From: Cytophagales bacterium WSM2-2
Lineage (GTDB): Bacteria > Bacteroidota > Bacteroidia > Cytophagales > Cyclobacteriaceae
NCBI GenBank assembly: GCA_015472025.1
Contig: BNHL01000001.1
Coordinates: forward strand, 2,453,501-2,517,500
Length of the DNA stretch: 64,000 nt
Direction: 5' to 3'
A program made the position numbers and the translations under genes. How positions within the stretch are numbered: the stretch's first letter is position 1; each line of letters starts with the position of its first letter. This document shows, one piece after another, positions 27,229-35,779 of the stretch. The notes beneath the pieces are model-generated. The model was not told where the DNA came from, searched no databases, and saw nothing but the letters and a program-made list of their open reading frames with translations.

Positions 27229-28197
27229 CTAACGAGTATGTAGTGTGTCATCTGTAATCTTAAACCGTTCCGACTTCCATTTTTTCAACTCTTCCTCGCG
27301 CTCTTTGAGTTCTTCTTGTGAAGGCTTGTAGTCAATCAGTGATTTCAAATCCGGCTGACCCGCATCGACCCAAGCGGTGTACCAAATACTTCCGATCATA
27401 TGAACACTCGCGCGCATCTGCCGCTCTACCATTCCTGAAAGTTGTTCATGATAAGCCCGGGAGTAGTTTTCTGAATAAACTCTGATGGTTTGCCTTCCTT
27501 GTGTTTCAAAATTGTATTTCCGGTCGCCCCACTTTTCATTCAACTGCTTTTCAAAACGTAGAACTGTATCCAGGGCCTGGTTGGTGTGCGCAATGATTTT
27601 CCAGGCTTCCTGTTGCACGTTGGAGATGTAAGTTGCCTTTCCTGTATAAAAATCGTAGGTGGAATAATACAACTCGGGAAGCCTTGATTCCCAAAAGGCA
27701 TGGATGCCCGTCTGACCTGTAAGCTGCCCATTGTAATTTCTGGTTGTATGCAGTGGCACATGAGCATCAGCAATGTAATGACCGAGATCTGCCGAAAGTT
27801 TTAAGATTCTTTCCGGGTTGCGGACGAAAAAAGCGTCTTTCAATTGCAAGTACACCCGCTGGATATTCCAGGGAAGGATGCCATGCTTCTGAAGAGAATC
27901 TTCCCCGAATTTCTCTACAGCAAATTTCCAGTATCGTGGAAGCTTGAATACAGCACTGTCGCCATAGACGTCAAGGTCAATGAAATGACGCGGAGCTTCT
28001 TCCGGAACAATATATCTTCGCTTATCTGGGTTTACTGCGGATTCTTCAATGTATCTGAGGTTCTTTTTGTAAAATGAGACCATCTCCACCGGCAAAGTGA
28101 ATACCGCCAGTCTGTTGATTTTCTGATGTCCGAAAAATCCCCAGCTGCAAGACAAAAAGAGAACCGATACTAAAAAGAGTTTTTTTCTCTGATACAA
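27229..28197 (-). CDS. Zinc-dependent phospholipase C / S1-P1 nuclease-like secreted enzyme
   Basis: 322 residues. The signal peptide ends so that the mature chain begins with Trp19 (SWGFFGHQ); in this family the N-terminal Trp and the nearby His (His24) bind the trinuclear zinc site. Further ligands: RHFIDLD, LSADLGHYIADAHVPLHTTRNY and GIHAFWESRLPELY. The only start giving a full signal peptide is TTG at 28197, two bases beyond the stop of the M1 peptidase gene, implying translational coupling. It could hydrolyse phospholipids or nucleic acids. Confidence 0.85.
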   Translation of the reverse strand: MYQRKKLFLVSVLFLSCSWGFFGHQKINRLAVFTLPVEMVSFYKKNLRYIEESAVNPDKRRYIVPEEAPRHFIDLDVYGDSAVFKLPRYWKFAVEKFGEDSLQKHGILPWNIQRVYLQLKDAFFVRNPERILKLSADLGHYIADAHVPLHTTRNYNGQLTGQTGIHAFWESRLPELYYSTYDFYTGKATYISNVQQEAWKIIAHTNQALDTVLRFEKQLNEKWGDRKYNFETQGRQTIRVYSENYSRAYHEQLSGMVERQMRASVHMIGSIWYTAWVDAGQPDLKSLIDYKPSQEELKEREEELKKWKSERFKITDDTLHTR

Positions 28198-28198
28198 T

Positions 28199-29782
28199 TT
28201 ATTCGATGATTACCTTCTTCAGGTAATATACATCGGGGTCAATTGTTGGTAGCGTTGAACTATTAATGACCTGTGCTTTTTTACTCAGTGTCAGTTTTTG
28301 CTTACCCGCGCTCGTAACCACTTCCACAGGAATCTCCATATCCAGGTTTAACAACTGAATATTATACTTCTCGGTATCCGTTTGCTTGACTGAGATTTCC
28401 AACTTGTTAATAGTACGTAAATACAGGTCAAATAGCGGAGTCAGGCTTTTGCCATAAGCCCCGCTGAAAAGTTTGTCGACATCATTGGTGGTAACAGTGT
28501 TGATGTAGGTGTACTGTGGATCGGTCGATAACTTCTTGATGGTAGGGAAGAATACATCGTCACCCATGATGTAGCGCAGTGTGTGCATGAAGAAAGCTCC
28601 TTTTCCATAAATATCGCCATGGTAGGATTGATCAGAATCAATTTCATCACCCTGCACGATGGGTGTTTTATTTTGGGTGTGCCGCGCAGTGTTCTGCATG
28701 CGCTTCATGTATTCTTCTTTGCCACCCACTTCCTGGATATGTAACGCATCGGCAAACGTGCAAATGCCTTCTTGTATCCACATGTGTGCCCAGTCGCGGT
28801 TGGTGACTTTGTTGGCCCACCATTCGTGACCGAATTCATGAACCAGCAACCAGTCAAAATCTTCGTTACCTACTTTTTGATATTTGAATTTATTCCCATA
28901 AGCGATTAGCGACTGATGTTCCATACCGAGGTGAGGAGTTTCGCACAACCCGATTTTTTCTTTAGCCCAGGGATATTCACCAAAGTACTTTTCGAGAATA
29001 CGGCACGCTTCAGCCATCAGGTCGAGTTCGTGCATGGCTTTTGATTCATTTTCTTCTAGCACATAAAAATCCATAGGTACCACTGTTCCATTCACCGTAG
29101 TGTAGTTACGGCTTACTTTTTTGTATTTGCCAATGTTGAAAACGAGGCAATAGTTACTGATCGGGTATTTTGTCTGCCAGTGAAAAATCGTTTTATCTTT
29201 TTTGTTGGATTGATTGATCAGCATTCCCGGAGCGGCCGCTGTCAAACCCTGAGGGACGGAGAGGTACAGGTCCGCGCCTTCGTCCGGCTCATCACTGGGG
29301 TGATCTTTGCAAGGGAAGAAAATTTTTCCACCTTCACCCTGGCAGGTAATGGCTACCCACGGATTCCCTTTACTGTCTTTTTCCCATTGAAAACCACCAG
29401 TCCACGGTGCGCGCTCCGAAATGCCGGGTGCGCCTTCGTAGTCGATTTTAACTTTGGCTTTTTGAGCGGGTAGATTCTGCGCAATACGAATGATATCGTC
29501 ATCTCCATGTTGAAATGCTTGTTCTTTTCCATTCACAAAAACTTTGTTCACCTTAAGCCCATGCCAAAAATCAAACAAGAGCGTGGTGGATGGTTGTGTC
29601 AGGTTAAAATCAATTTCACAGAAACCCTTGATGTATTTCTTCTCGGGGTCAATATCCAGATTGATAGTGTAGTGCCGGATATCCATGATGGCTTGTTCCG
29701 GCTTCAACTTGCCTCCCGATTTCAGGTTTTGTGAAAATCCCAGGAATGGGATCAGCAGAAGGAAATAGGTTAATTTTTTCAT
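28199..29782 (-). CDS. M1-family zinc metallopeptidase (aminopeptidase)
   Basis: 527 residues with signal peptide (MKKLTYFLLLIPFLGFSQ). The catalytic motif HEFGHEWW (HExxH at 315-319) is followed by the third zinc ligand Glu338 in WIQEGICTFADAL. The substrate motif is GMEHQS (~286-291) in place of GAMEN, as in many Bacteroidota and leukotriene-hydrolase-like members. It is short, lacking the large C-terminal ERAP-like domain. Expected in the periplasm or outer membrane. First gene of a two-gene operon with the phospholipase-like enzyme. Confidence 0.92.
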   Translation of the reverse strand: MKKLTYFLLLIPFLGFSQNLKSGGKLKPEQAIMDIRHYTINLDIDPEKKYIKGFCEIDFNLTQPSTTLLFDFWHGLKVNKVFVNGKEQAFQHGDDDIIRIAQNLPAQKAKVKIDYEGAPGISERAPWTGGFQWEKDSKGNPWVAITCQGEGGKIFFPCKDHPSDEPDEGADLYLSVPQGLTAAAPGMLINQSNKKDKTIFHWQTKYPISNYCLVFNIGKYKKVSRNYTTVNGTVVPMDFYVLEENESKAMHELDLMAEACRILEKYFGEYPWAKEKIGLCETPHLGMEHQSLIAYGNKFKYQKVGNEDFDWLLVHEFGHEWWANKVTNRDWAHMWIQEGICTFADALHIQEVGGKEEYMKRMQNTARHTQNKTPIVQGDEIDSDQSYHGDIYGKGAFFMHTLRYIMGDDVFFPTIKKLSTDPQYTYINTVTTNDVDKLFSGAYGKSLTPLFDLYLRTINKLEISVKQTDTEKYNIQLLNLDMEIPVEVVTSAGKQKLTLSKKAQVINSSTLPTIDPDVYYLKKVIIE

Positions 29783-29912
29783 GGGTTTAGGTTTTTATAA
29801 AGATAGCCGCGACTACTACTCCACCAAACGGTATTTACACCTGAGGCTGAAATTAAGACAAAGATGTTTTGTGGAATATCATAGTTCATTGCATCCTGGC
29901 TAAAAAAAGCCT

Positions 29913-31778
29913 ATGAAACTGATATTTACTTTTAGCATACTGCTCATCGGCACAGTTGCCTTTTCACAAGATTTTAAGGAAAAGGAATTCAAGACCGAAA
30001 TAAAGGAAGTGACAGTCTTTCTGAGCGGAGCCCAGATTTTTGAATCGGGGAGTATCCTGATTCCGGCGGGCAATACAATTCTTAAAGTCAAAAACCTCTC
30101 TCCGTTCCTTGACGGTAAAAGTGTACGTGTAAAGGCAGATGGAGACTTTACCATTTTGGCGGTCAATCATAAAATCAATCACCTGAATGAATTGAGAAAA
30201 GATACGAGAATCGATAGTGTGAAGAAAGCGATCGAAGGCCTGGAGTTCCTGATATCCAAAGACGAAAGCAGAATGGTTGTTCTGAAAGAAAAACAAAGCG
30301 TTCTGGATGAGAACAAAAAAATTGGATCTCAAAACGTAGCAGTTACCGTGACTCAATTGAAACAAACTATTGATCTGTTTGAATCTGAAGTTTCGAAAAT
30401 CAAGGAGGAGGAAATTCATCTTGTTAAAAGCATCGAAGTAAAGAGAAGGGGACGTGATAAACTTGTGTTACAGCTCAGCACCTTGAACGATTTGAAATCG
30501 TCTCCGACCAGTGAGCTTGAGATCAGAGTAAACGCAGACACTCCAGTGACTACAAAGCTTGATTTGACTTACCTCGTTTCCAACGCAGGCTGGTTTCCGA
30601 AATACGACATTCGTGTTCAAAGCATCAAAAAACCACTGGAGCTCACATACAAGGCTGAAGTCTTTCAAAATACAGGTGTTGACTGGAAGAATGTAAAACT
30701 TCGGTTTTCCAATGGCGATCCAAACCAAAGCGGACTCATACCTGAACTGAATACTTGGAATTTGAATTTTGCCAGGTATACTGTCGTTGATAAAAGTGGC
30801 TACGTACTTGCAGCAAATTCGATAAGCAGGGTGAAAGGAAGAGTACTCGATGAAGACGGCAAGCCCTTGCCTGGAGTGAACGTGATTGCCAAAGGATCGA
30901 CCAATGGGACGGTTACAGATGCTGAGGGCTTCTACAGCATGACTCTGCCCGACGGCTCTCAACAACTTGTTTTTTCTTTCATCGGCCTCCAGACTAAGGA
31001 GGTAGCCGTGACTCGATCTGAAATGAATCTTCAAATGGCGGCAGATGTGACACAATTAAGCGAGGTCGTAGTGACAGCTTATGGAGTTGGAGGTGCCAGT
31101 GGTGAAACTTATGGAAGAGAAGGGGAAAGAGAAAAATCCAGGCCGATTATTACCACGATGATCGAAAATCAAACCACCGTTCAAATCGAAGTTGCAACAC
31201 CCTATTCGATCAAATCCAATGGGGATAAACTCATGGTTGAATTGAAGAAGCATGAGATTGATGCGATGTATCAATATTACGCTATCCCCAAACTTGATAA
31301 AGACGCTTTCCTGATGGCGAAGATTACACAATGGGATCAATATAATCTGCTAGAAGGCGAAGCCAATTTGTATTTCGAAGATGCTTATATCGGCCGGTCA
31401 CTTCTGAATGCAAAATCACTTCAAGACACGTTGAATATTTCGTTGGGACGGGATAGAAGCATCGTTATCGGGCGAGTCAAAAACGAACAATTCACTAAGC
31501 GCAAAACGATCGGAAGCAACACCGTTGATACCCGTGGATTTAAAATAACTGTAAGAAATAAAAAATCACAGGCGATAAAGCTCACGCTTTTCGATCAAAT
31601 CCCTGTTTCAGTTGTTAGCGATATCTCTGTAACTCCGGTAGAGATCACCAAAGGAATTTTCAATGAAAAGACCGGTAAAGTCTCCTGGGATTTGGTTATC
31701 GATCCGCAGCAGCAAAAAGAAATCAATCTTCAGTACGAAGTCAAGTATCCGAAACGGGAACGCGTTATACTGGAGTAG
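29913..31778 (+). CDS. DUF4139/MuiA-family protein with inserted carboxypeptidase-regulatory domain
   Basis: 621 residues with signal peptide MKLIFTFSILLIGTVAFSQ. The N-terminal DUF4140-like part (KEVTVFLSGAQIFESGSI) is followed by a coiled coil (~85-180) and the start of DUF4139 (LDLTYLVSNAGWFPKYDIR, VDWKNVKLRFSNGDPNQSG). At ~307-390 a complete CarboxypepD_reg-like domain interrupts it (VKGRVLDEDGKPLPGVNVIAKG...) and ends SEVVVTAYG, the junction motif of SusC-type receptors, although no barrel follows. DUF4139 then resumes to the C-terminus. The role in the envelope is unknown. Overlaps the convergent desaturase gene by 14 bases. Confidence 0.85.
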   Translation: MKLIFTFSILLIGTVAFSQDFKEKEFKTEIKEVTVFLSGAQIFESGSILIPAGNTILKVKNLSPFLDGKSVRVKADGDFTILAVNHKINHLNELRKDTRIDSVKKAIEGLEFLISKDESRMVVLKEKQSVLDENKKIGSQNVAVTVTQLKQTIDLFESEVSKIKEEEIHLVKSIEVKRRGRDKLVLQLSTLNDLKSSPTSELEIRVNADTPVTTKLDLTYLVSNAGWFPKYDIRVQSIKKPLELTYKAEVFQNTGVDWKNVKLRFSNGDPNQSGLIPELNTWNLNFARYTVVDKSGYVLAANSISRVKGRVLDEDGKPLPGVNVIAKGSTNGTVTDAEGFYSMTLPDGSQQLVFSFIGLQTKEVAVTRSEMNLQMAADVTQLSEVVVTAYGVGGASGETYGREGEREKSRPIITTMIENQTTVQIEVATPYSIKSNGDKLMVELKKHEIDAMYQYYAIPKLDKDAFLMAKITQWDQYNLLEGEANLYFEDAYIGRSLLNAKSLQDTLNISLGRDRSIVIGRVKNEQFTKRKTIGSNTVDTRGFKITVRNKKSQAIKLTLFDQIPVSVVSDISVTPVEITKGIFNEKTGKVSWDLVIDPQQQKEINLQYEVKYPKRERVILE

Positions 31779-32772
31779 ATTTCACTAAATCCATATCCGG
31801 TTTGCTCTCATCAGTGAGTTTCACCTTACCGCGCTCATTTCGCATGATGCGGGAGTAAAGAGAAATATTCTTATCGAACAGGAACCGGAAGAAAAGCTTG
31901 GTCCAGGATTGATGAGAGAAGAGTGTGTCATAATAAGTTGGCGCACTCTTTTTCAATTCAGGCAAACGGTTCCACGGAATGGATGGAAAATCGTGATGCT
32001 CGTTGTGATAGCCTACGTTAAAGGCTACGGCATTGAGTGGGCCATAATAACTATATGTTTCCTGGGTTTCACTCAAAGTCAAATAGTGCTCCTGTATCCA
32101 TCGTGCTCCAAGTGGATGTAAGCCCACGGAGAAGAAAAAACTCAATAGCATAAAAGCAAAAGCTTTTGGGCCGAAGAACATCCAAAGAGCAACATTGAAA
32201 GCGATTTGCACAACCCAGTTGGTGATGATCCAACCATCTACCGGTTTGATTTCTTTCAAACGGAAAGTGCGGATCACCTGGAATACCGGGAAGAGCAACA
32301 ACCAAAATGCTTTACCCAGCGTGGAGTTGTTGAAAAATTTGGCCTCCCAGAAATCGGGCAAATCTGCATCAAGCTCATGGACGCCTTGAAAAGAATGATG
32401 CTTGATGTGATAGCGTTCAAATGAAATTGCAGAAGGAAAAATATGCGGCATGTTAGAAACTATCGCAGCCACCCGGTTCAGGGCTTTAGTTTTGAAAAGG
32501 AGATGGTGGGAACATTCGTGGATCATCACAAAGAGCGCGTGATTGAAGAAAGCGCCAACGCCATAGGCTACCAGCAAAACAACCCACCAGGCTGAATCTT
32601 TCACCAGGTAGGACAAGAAAATCATCCCGCCAACCAGACCGATAATTGCAAAAATCGTGAGCGGATTCTTGCCCATTAATTTTTTCACATCCGGATACTG
32701 CTTGAGAATTTGTAGTGTGCGCACCCGGTGCGGCTCAGAAACCTCTGAAAATCGAAAAGAATGATCTGCCAT
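31765..32772 (-). CDS. Membrane fatty-acid desaturase closely resembling sphingolipid delta-4 desaturase
   Basis: 335 residues. The N-terminus FSEVSEPHRVRTLQILKQYP with DVKKLMG matches the lipid-DES extension of eukaryotic dihydroceramide delta-4 desaturases. Histidine boxes: HECSHH (85-90), HIKHH (122-126) and HNEHH (256-260), with extra His in LHPLGARWIQEHY. The stretch ETYSYYGPLN, FNVGYHNEHHDFP and SLYSRIM is nearly what I recall of DEGS1. Four or more membrane helices are visible. Likely introduces a double bond in a sphingoid or fatty acyl chain using di-iron and O2. No serine palmitoyltransferase gene is nearby. Convergent overlap with the DUF4139 gene. Confidence 0.88.
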   Translation of the reverse strand: MADHSFRFSEVSEPHRVRTLQILKQYPDVKKLMGKNPLTIFAIIGLVGGMIFLSYLVKDSAWWVVLLVAYGVGAFFNHALFVMIHECSHHLLFKTKALNRVAAIVSNMPHIFPSAISFERYHIKHHSFQGVHELDADLPDFWEAKFFNNSTLGKAFWLLLFPVFQVIRTFRLKEIKPVDGWIITNWVVQIAFNVALWMFFGPKAFAFMLLSFFFSVGLHPLGARWIQEHYLTLSETQETYSYYGPLNAVAFNVGYHNEHHDFPSIPWNRLPELKKSAPTYYDTLFSHQSWTKLFFRFLFDKNISLYSRIMRNERGKVKLTDESKPDMDLVKSTPV

Positions 32773-32888
32773 AAGACCGCGAAGTTTGCAATTTTATTTC
32801 AGATTTCAGTTGGCCGTCACCAAAAATGAAGCGAATGAAATTCATAATCCGCCCAATGCTGTGAAATTTGTAATTTGTAATCTTTTTT

Positions 32889-34127
32889 ATGATCTCCTTC
32901 AGTGAATTTACCCTAGACAACGGCCTTCGTGTAATCGTGCACGAGGACCGCTCAGTTCAGATTGCAGTGATGAATATCCTCTATGATGTGGGCTCACGGG
33001 ATGAGAATCCAGACAAGACAGGTTTTGCTCATTTATTCGAACACCTGATGTTTGGCGGGTCTAAAAATATTCCCAGCTATGATGAGCCCCTGCAGTTAGT
33101 TGGTGGTGAAAACAATGCTTTCACAAATACGGATATCACCAACTACTACCTCACGGTGCCGGCCTCAAATCTGGAAACAGGTTTTTGGCTTGAAAGCGAC
33201 CGGATGTTGAGTTTGTCTTTTGATCCTAAAGTCCTTGAGGTGCAGCGTAAAGTTGTGATTGAGGAATTTAAGCAGCGTTACCTGAATCAGCCTTACGGTG
33301 ATGTGTGGCTGAAACTCCGTCCACTGGCGTATACAACACATCCCTATTTGTGGGCCACGATAGGTAAGGAGATTTCACATATTGAGAATGCGACAATGGA
33401 CGATGTGAGGGATTTTTTCTTCACTCACTATGTGCCGAACAATGCAGTGCTCGTGGTAGCCGGAAATGTCACAGTGGAGCAAGTCAGGAAACTTTCAGAA
33501 AAATGGTTTGGCCCGATACCTGCCGGAAAAAAGAGAGAAAGAAAATTGTCAATGGAACCTAGGCAGCTTGGTAAACGGTTGCTGAACGTGGAGGCCAAAG
33601 TGCCTGCTAACGCACTTTACAAAACATACCATATGCCCGGACGTTTTCATAAAGACTACTATGCATCCGACTTGCTGAGTGATGTTTTGAGCCGAGGACA
33701 TTCGAGCAGACTGTACCAATCTCTGGTTCAGGAGAAAGAGATTTTTACTTCCGTTTCGTCTTTCGTTATGGGAACAATCGACCCCGGACTCATCGTGGTC
33801 AACGGTCGCGTTAAGGACGGAATTAAGTTGGAAGATGCAGAAAGAGAAGTGGATATTGTTTTACAGAGTGTGATAAAGAATGGAGTGGAGAAAGAAGAAC
33901 TTCAAAAGGTAAAGAACCAGTCGACCGCATCAATTGAATTTGGTGAAGTGGAAGTGATGAACCGGGCGATGAACCTGGCGTTTGCTTCACTGAGCGGAGA
34001 TGCTGACTTAGTTAATAAAGAGATTGGGGAAATTGAAAAGGTCTCCACTGCCGATATTCACCGCGTTGCATCGGAAATTCTCATGGAAGAAAATTCAAGT
34101 GTGATGTACTATAATGCTGTCAAATGA
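32889..34127 (+). CDS. M16-family zinc peptidase (pitrilysin/PqqL-like)
   Basis: 412 residues. Inverted zinc motif HLFEH at 48-52 in GFAHLFEHLMFGGSKN, followed by VIEEFKQRY supplying the downstream Glu. The second half (NALYKTYHMPGRFHKDYYASDLLSDVLSRGHSSRLYQSL) is the inactive M16C domain. No signal peptide is visible, so it is probably cytoplasmic, unlike many Bacteroidota M16 proteins. The stop overlaps the ispF start (ATGA). Confidence 0.92.
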   Translation: MISFSEFTLDNGLRVIVHEDRSVQIAVMNILYDVGSRDENPDKTGFAHLFEHLMFGGSKNIPSYDEPLQLVGGENNAFTNTDITNYYLTVPASNLETGFWLESDRMLSLSFDPKVLEVQRKVVIEEFKQRYLNQPYGDVWLKLRPLAYTTHPYLWATIGKEISHIENATMDDVRDFFFTHYVPNNAVLVVAGNVTVEQVRKLSEKWFGPIPAGKKRERKLSMEPRQLGKRLLNVEAKVPANALYKTYHMPGRFHKDYYASDLLSDVLSRGHSSRLYQSLVQEKEIFTSVSSFVMGTIDPGLIVVNGRVKDGIKLEDAEREVDIVLQSVIKNGVEKEELQKVKNQSTASIEFGEVEVMNRAMNLAFASLSGDADLVNKEIGEIEKVSTADIHRVASEILMEENSSVMYYNAVK

Positions 34128-34603
34128 AAATCAGGGTAGGACTTGGATTTGATGTACATCCGTTGGTCGAGGGGCGCGAATTCTGGCTGGGCGGAATTAA
34201 ACTGGCATCAGAAAAAGGAGCACTGGGACATAGCGATGCTGACGTGCTGATCCACGCTATTTGTGATGCATTGCTAGGGGCCGCCAACCTGCGCGACATC
34301 GGGTTTCACTATTCCAACACAGACCCTCGTTGGAAAGGCAAAGATTCCAAATTCTTTCTGCAGGACGTAGCACGCATGCTAAAAGAGAAAGGATGGCAAA
34401 TTGAGAACGTGGATTGCACGATCTGCCTGGAAAAACCTAAAGTCAACCCTCACATTTCGGAGATGAAAAAAGTGTTGGGCCCCCTGATGAATATTTCCGA
34501 AGATGACGTTTCCATAAAGGCCACCACCAATGAAAAACTGGGATACGTTGGCCGCGAAGAAGGAGTGAATGCCATGGCTGTGGCGCTTATTTCCAAAATG
34601 TGA
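34124..34603 (+). CDS. ispF: 2-C-methyl-D-erythritol 2,4-cyclodiphosphate synthase (IspF)
   Basis: 159 residues, standard length. Catalyses cyclisation of CDP-ME-2-phosphate in the non-mevalonate isoprenoid pathway. Zinc ligands Asp10 and His12 in GFDVHPL, the third His in GHSDADVLIHAICDALLGA, the substrate loop DIGFHYSNTDP and the C-terminal TTNEKLGYVGREEG. Overlaps its neighbours on both sides, so is tightly coupled between the M16 peptidase and mnmD. Cytoplasmic trimer. Confidence 0.97.
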   Translation: MKIRVGLGFDVHPLVEGREFWLGGIKLASEKGALGHSDADVLIHAICDALLGAANLRDIGFHYSNTDPRWKGKDSKFFLQDVARMLKEKGWQIENVDCTICLEKPKVNPHISEMKKVLGPLMNISEDDVSIKATTNEKLGYVGREEGVNAMAVALISKM

Positions 34604-35277
34604 GTCAACTCAAGATCATCGAAACCGGGGACGGTTCACATTCTTTGCTGAATGAAACACTAAACGAAACTTATCATTCCACTCACGGAGCCGTTCAGGA
34701 ATCCCTTCACGTGTTTATTAGGAACGGGTTGCAATTTTGGCAGGTAAGAAATCCAAAGAAAAAATTTTCCATCCTTGAGATAGGATTTGGTACCGGCCTC
34801 AACGCCCTGCTCACATTGCAAGAGGCAGCTAAAAAAAACCTGGAGATAGAATACACAACAATCGAGGCGTTCCCCGTGGACATGGCATTTGTGGAGCAGT
34901 TGAATTATGCTCACCACTTACGTTTCGAATCTGAGAAATATTTTCATGAATTGCACAGAGCTGAATGGAATTTGCCTGTTTCTATTTCCGCCAATTTTCT
35001 ATTGAAAAAACAAAAAGGAAAGATTCAGGATATGATTCTTCGGGAAAAAGCATTCGATATTATTTTTTTTGATGCCTTTGCACCAAGCAAGCAGCCTGAA
35101 ATGTGGGAAAAGCCCATTCTCGAGAAAGTCACGAAATCGATGGCCAGCAAGGGAGTGTTCGTCACCTATTGCGCCAAAGGCCAACTGAAGCGCGATTTGA
35201 AATCGCTTGGACTTGAAGTAGAGTCTCTTCCAGGTCCGCCGGGAAAGAGAGAGATGGTGAGAGGTTATTCGAGGTAA
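34600..35277 (+). CDS. mnmD: tRNA 5-methylaminomethyl-2-thiouridine methyltransferase, MnmD-type
   Basis: 225 residues starting with GTG at 34600 inside the ispF stop region. The DUF752/MnmC-like methyltransferase lacks the FAD oxidoreductase half of E. coli MnmC, matching stand-alone MnmD. Motifs: ETYHSTHGAVQESLHVFI, LEIGFGTGLNALLT (SAM site), FDIIFFDAFAPSKQPEMW and FVTYCAKGQLKRDL, ending GPPGKREMVRG. It methylates nm5(s2)U34 of tRNAs. Its end overlaps the convergent lipoprotein gene by 13 bases. Confidence 0.93.
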   Translation: MSQLKIIETGDGSHSLLNETLNETYHSTHGAVQESLHVFIRNGLQFWQVRNPKKKFSILEIGFGTGLNALLTLQEAAKKNLEIEYTTIEAFPVDMAFVEQLNYAHHLRFESEKYFHELHRAEWNLPVSISANFLLKKQKGKIQDMILREKAFDIIFFDAFAPSKQPEMWEKPILEKVTKSMASKGVFVTYCAKGQLKRDLKSLGLEVESLPGPPGKREMVRGYSR

Positions 35278-35600
35278 ACAAATAACGCAGTGATAGTGGT
35301 TTGACCTAGGGTAGCTGTACCTACTGCAAATCGGTCAAGCCTGTCCAGATCGTAGTAAACCGGACTACTAGTATTAGATGGAGTTACAATAAACTCACCA
35401 CTGAGTGTAAACTTCTGCGGAGCTGTGGACGAAGAGTACGAACCTACCAATTCGTTGATGACCACATAGGTAATGGACTCTTTACTTACCACCGAGCTAA
35501 TTTGATCGGCCGCAACCTGCCCGGGGGTCTTTACAGTTTCTTTGCTGCACGAAAACACTAAAGCACTAATGACAAAATAGAACAACATTACTTTTTTCAT
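35265..35600 (-). CDS. Small lipoprotein of unknown function
   Basis: 111 residues with a good lipoprotein signal, MKKVMLFYFVISALVFSC (lipobox LVFSC, Cys18). The mature part is Ser/Thr-rich and beta-like (KFTLSGEFIVTPSNTSSPVYYDLDRLDRF). I know no family. The 179 bases between it and the plus-strand amidase at 35780 hold no convincing gene, only promoter-like sequence. Confidence 0.7.
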   Translation of the reverse strand: MKKVMLFYFVISALVFSCSKETVKTPGQVAADQISSVVSKESITYVVINELVGSYSSSTAPQKFTLSGEFIVTPSNTSSPVYYDLDRLDRFAVGTATLGQTTITALFVYLE

Positions 35601-35753
35601 AGACTGTTATTTGGGTATTAAGTTAAAAACGGAACTTGAAAAAAGTATAGAAAAATCGATAGGTGGGTGTGTGGTCTTTTGCATGGAAAACGCAGGTGGC
35701 TTGGCAATGTTTCAATTATTCTTTCAAGCGTGCCACCAGCGGGTACTTTTTTA

Positions 35754-35761
35754 TATTTTTG
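35754..35761 (+). promoter_or_regulatory. TATTTTTG, -7-like box upstream of the amidase
   Basis: Exact TAnnTTTG match ending 18 bases before the GTG start at 35780. No clear TTTG -33 element was found at the usual distance. Confidence 0.45.
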
Positions 35762-35779
35762 TGATCAAATTTTTCAGCA

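Noticed and set aside
30468-31055. 195-codon minus-strand open frame
   Set aside because: Antisense to the DUF4139 coding region, which has continuous family motifs.
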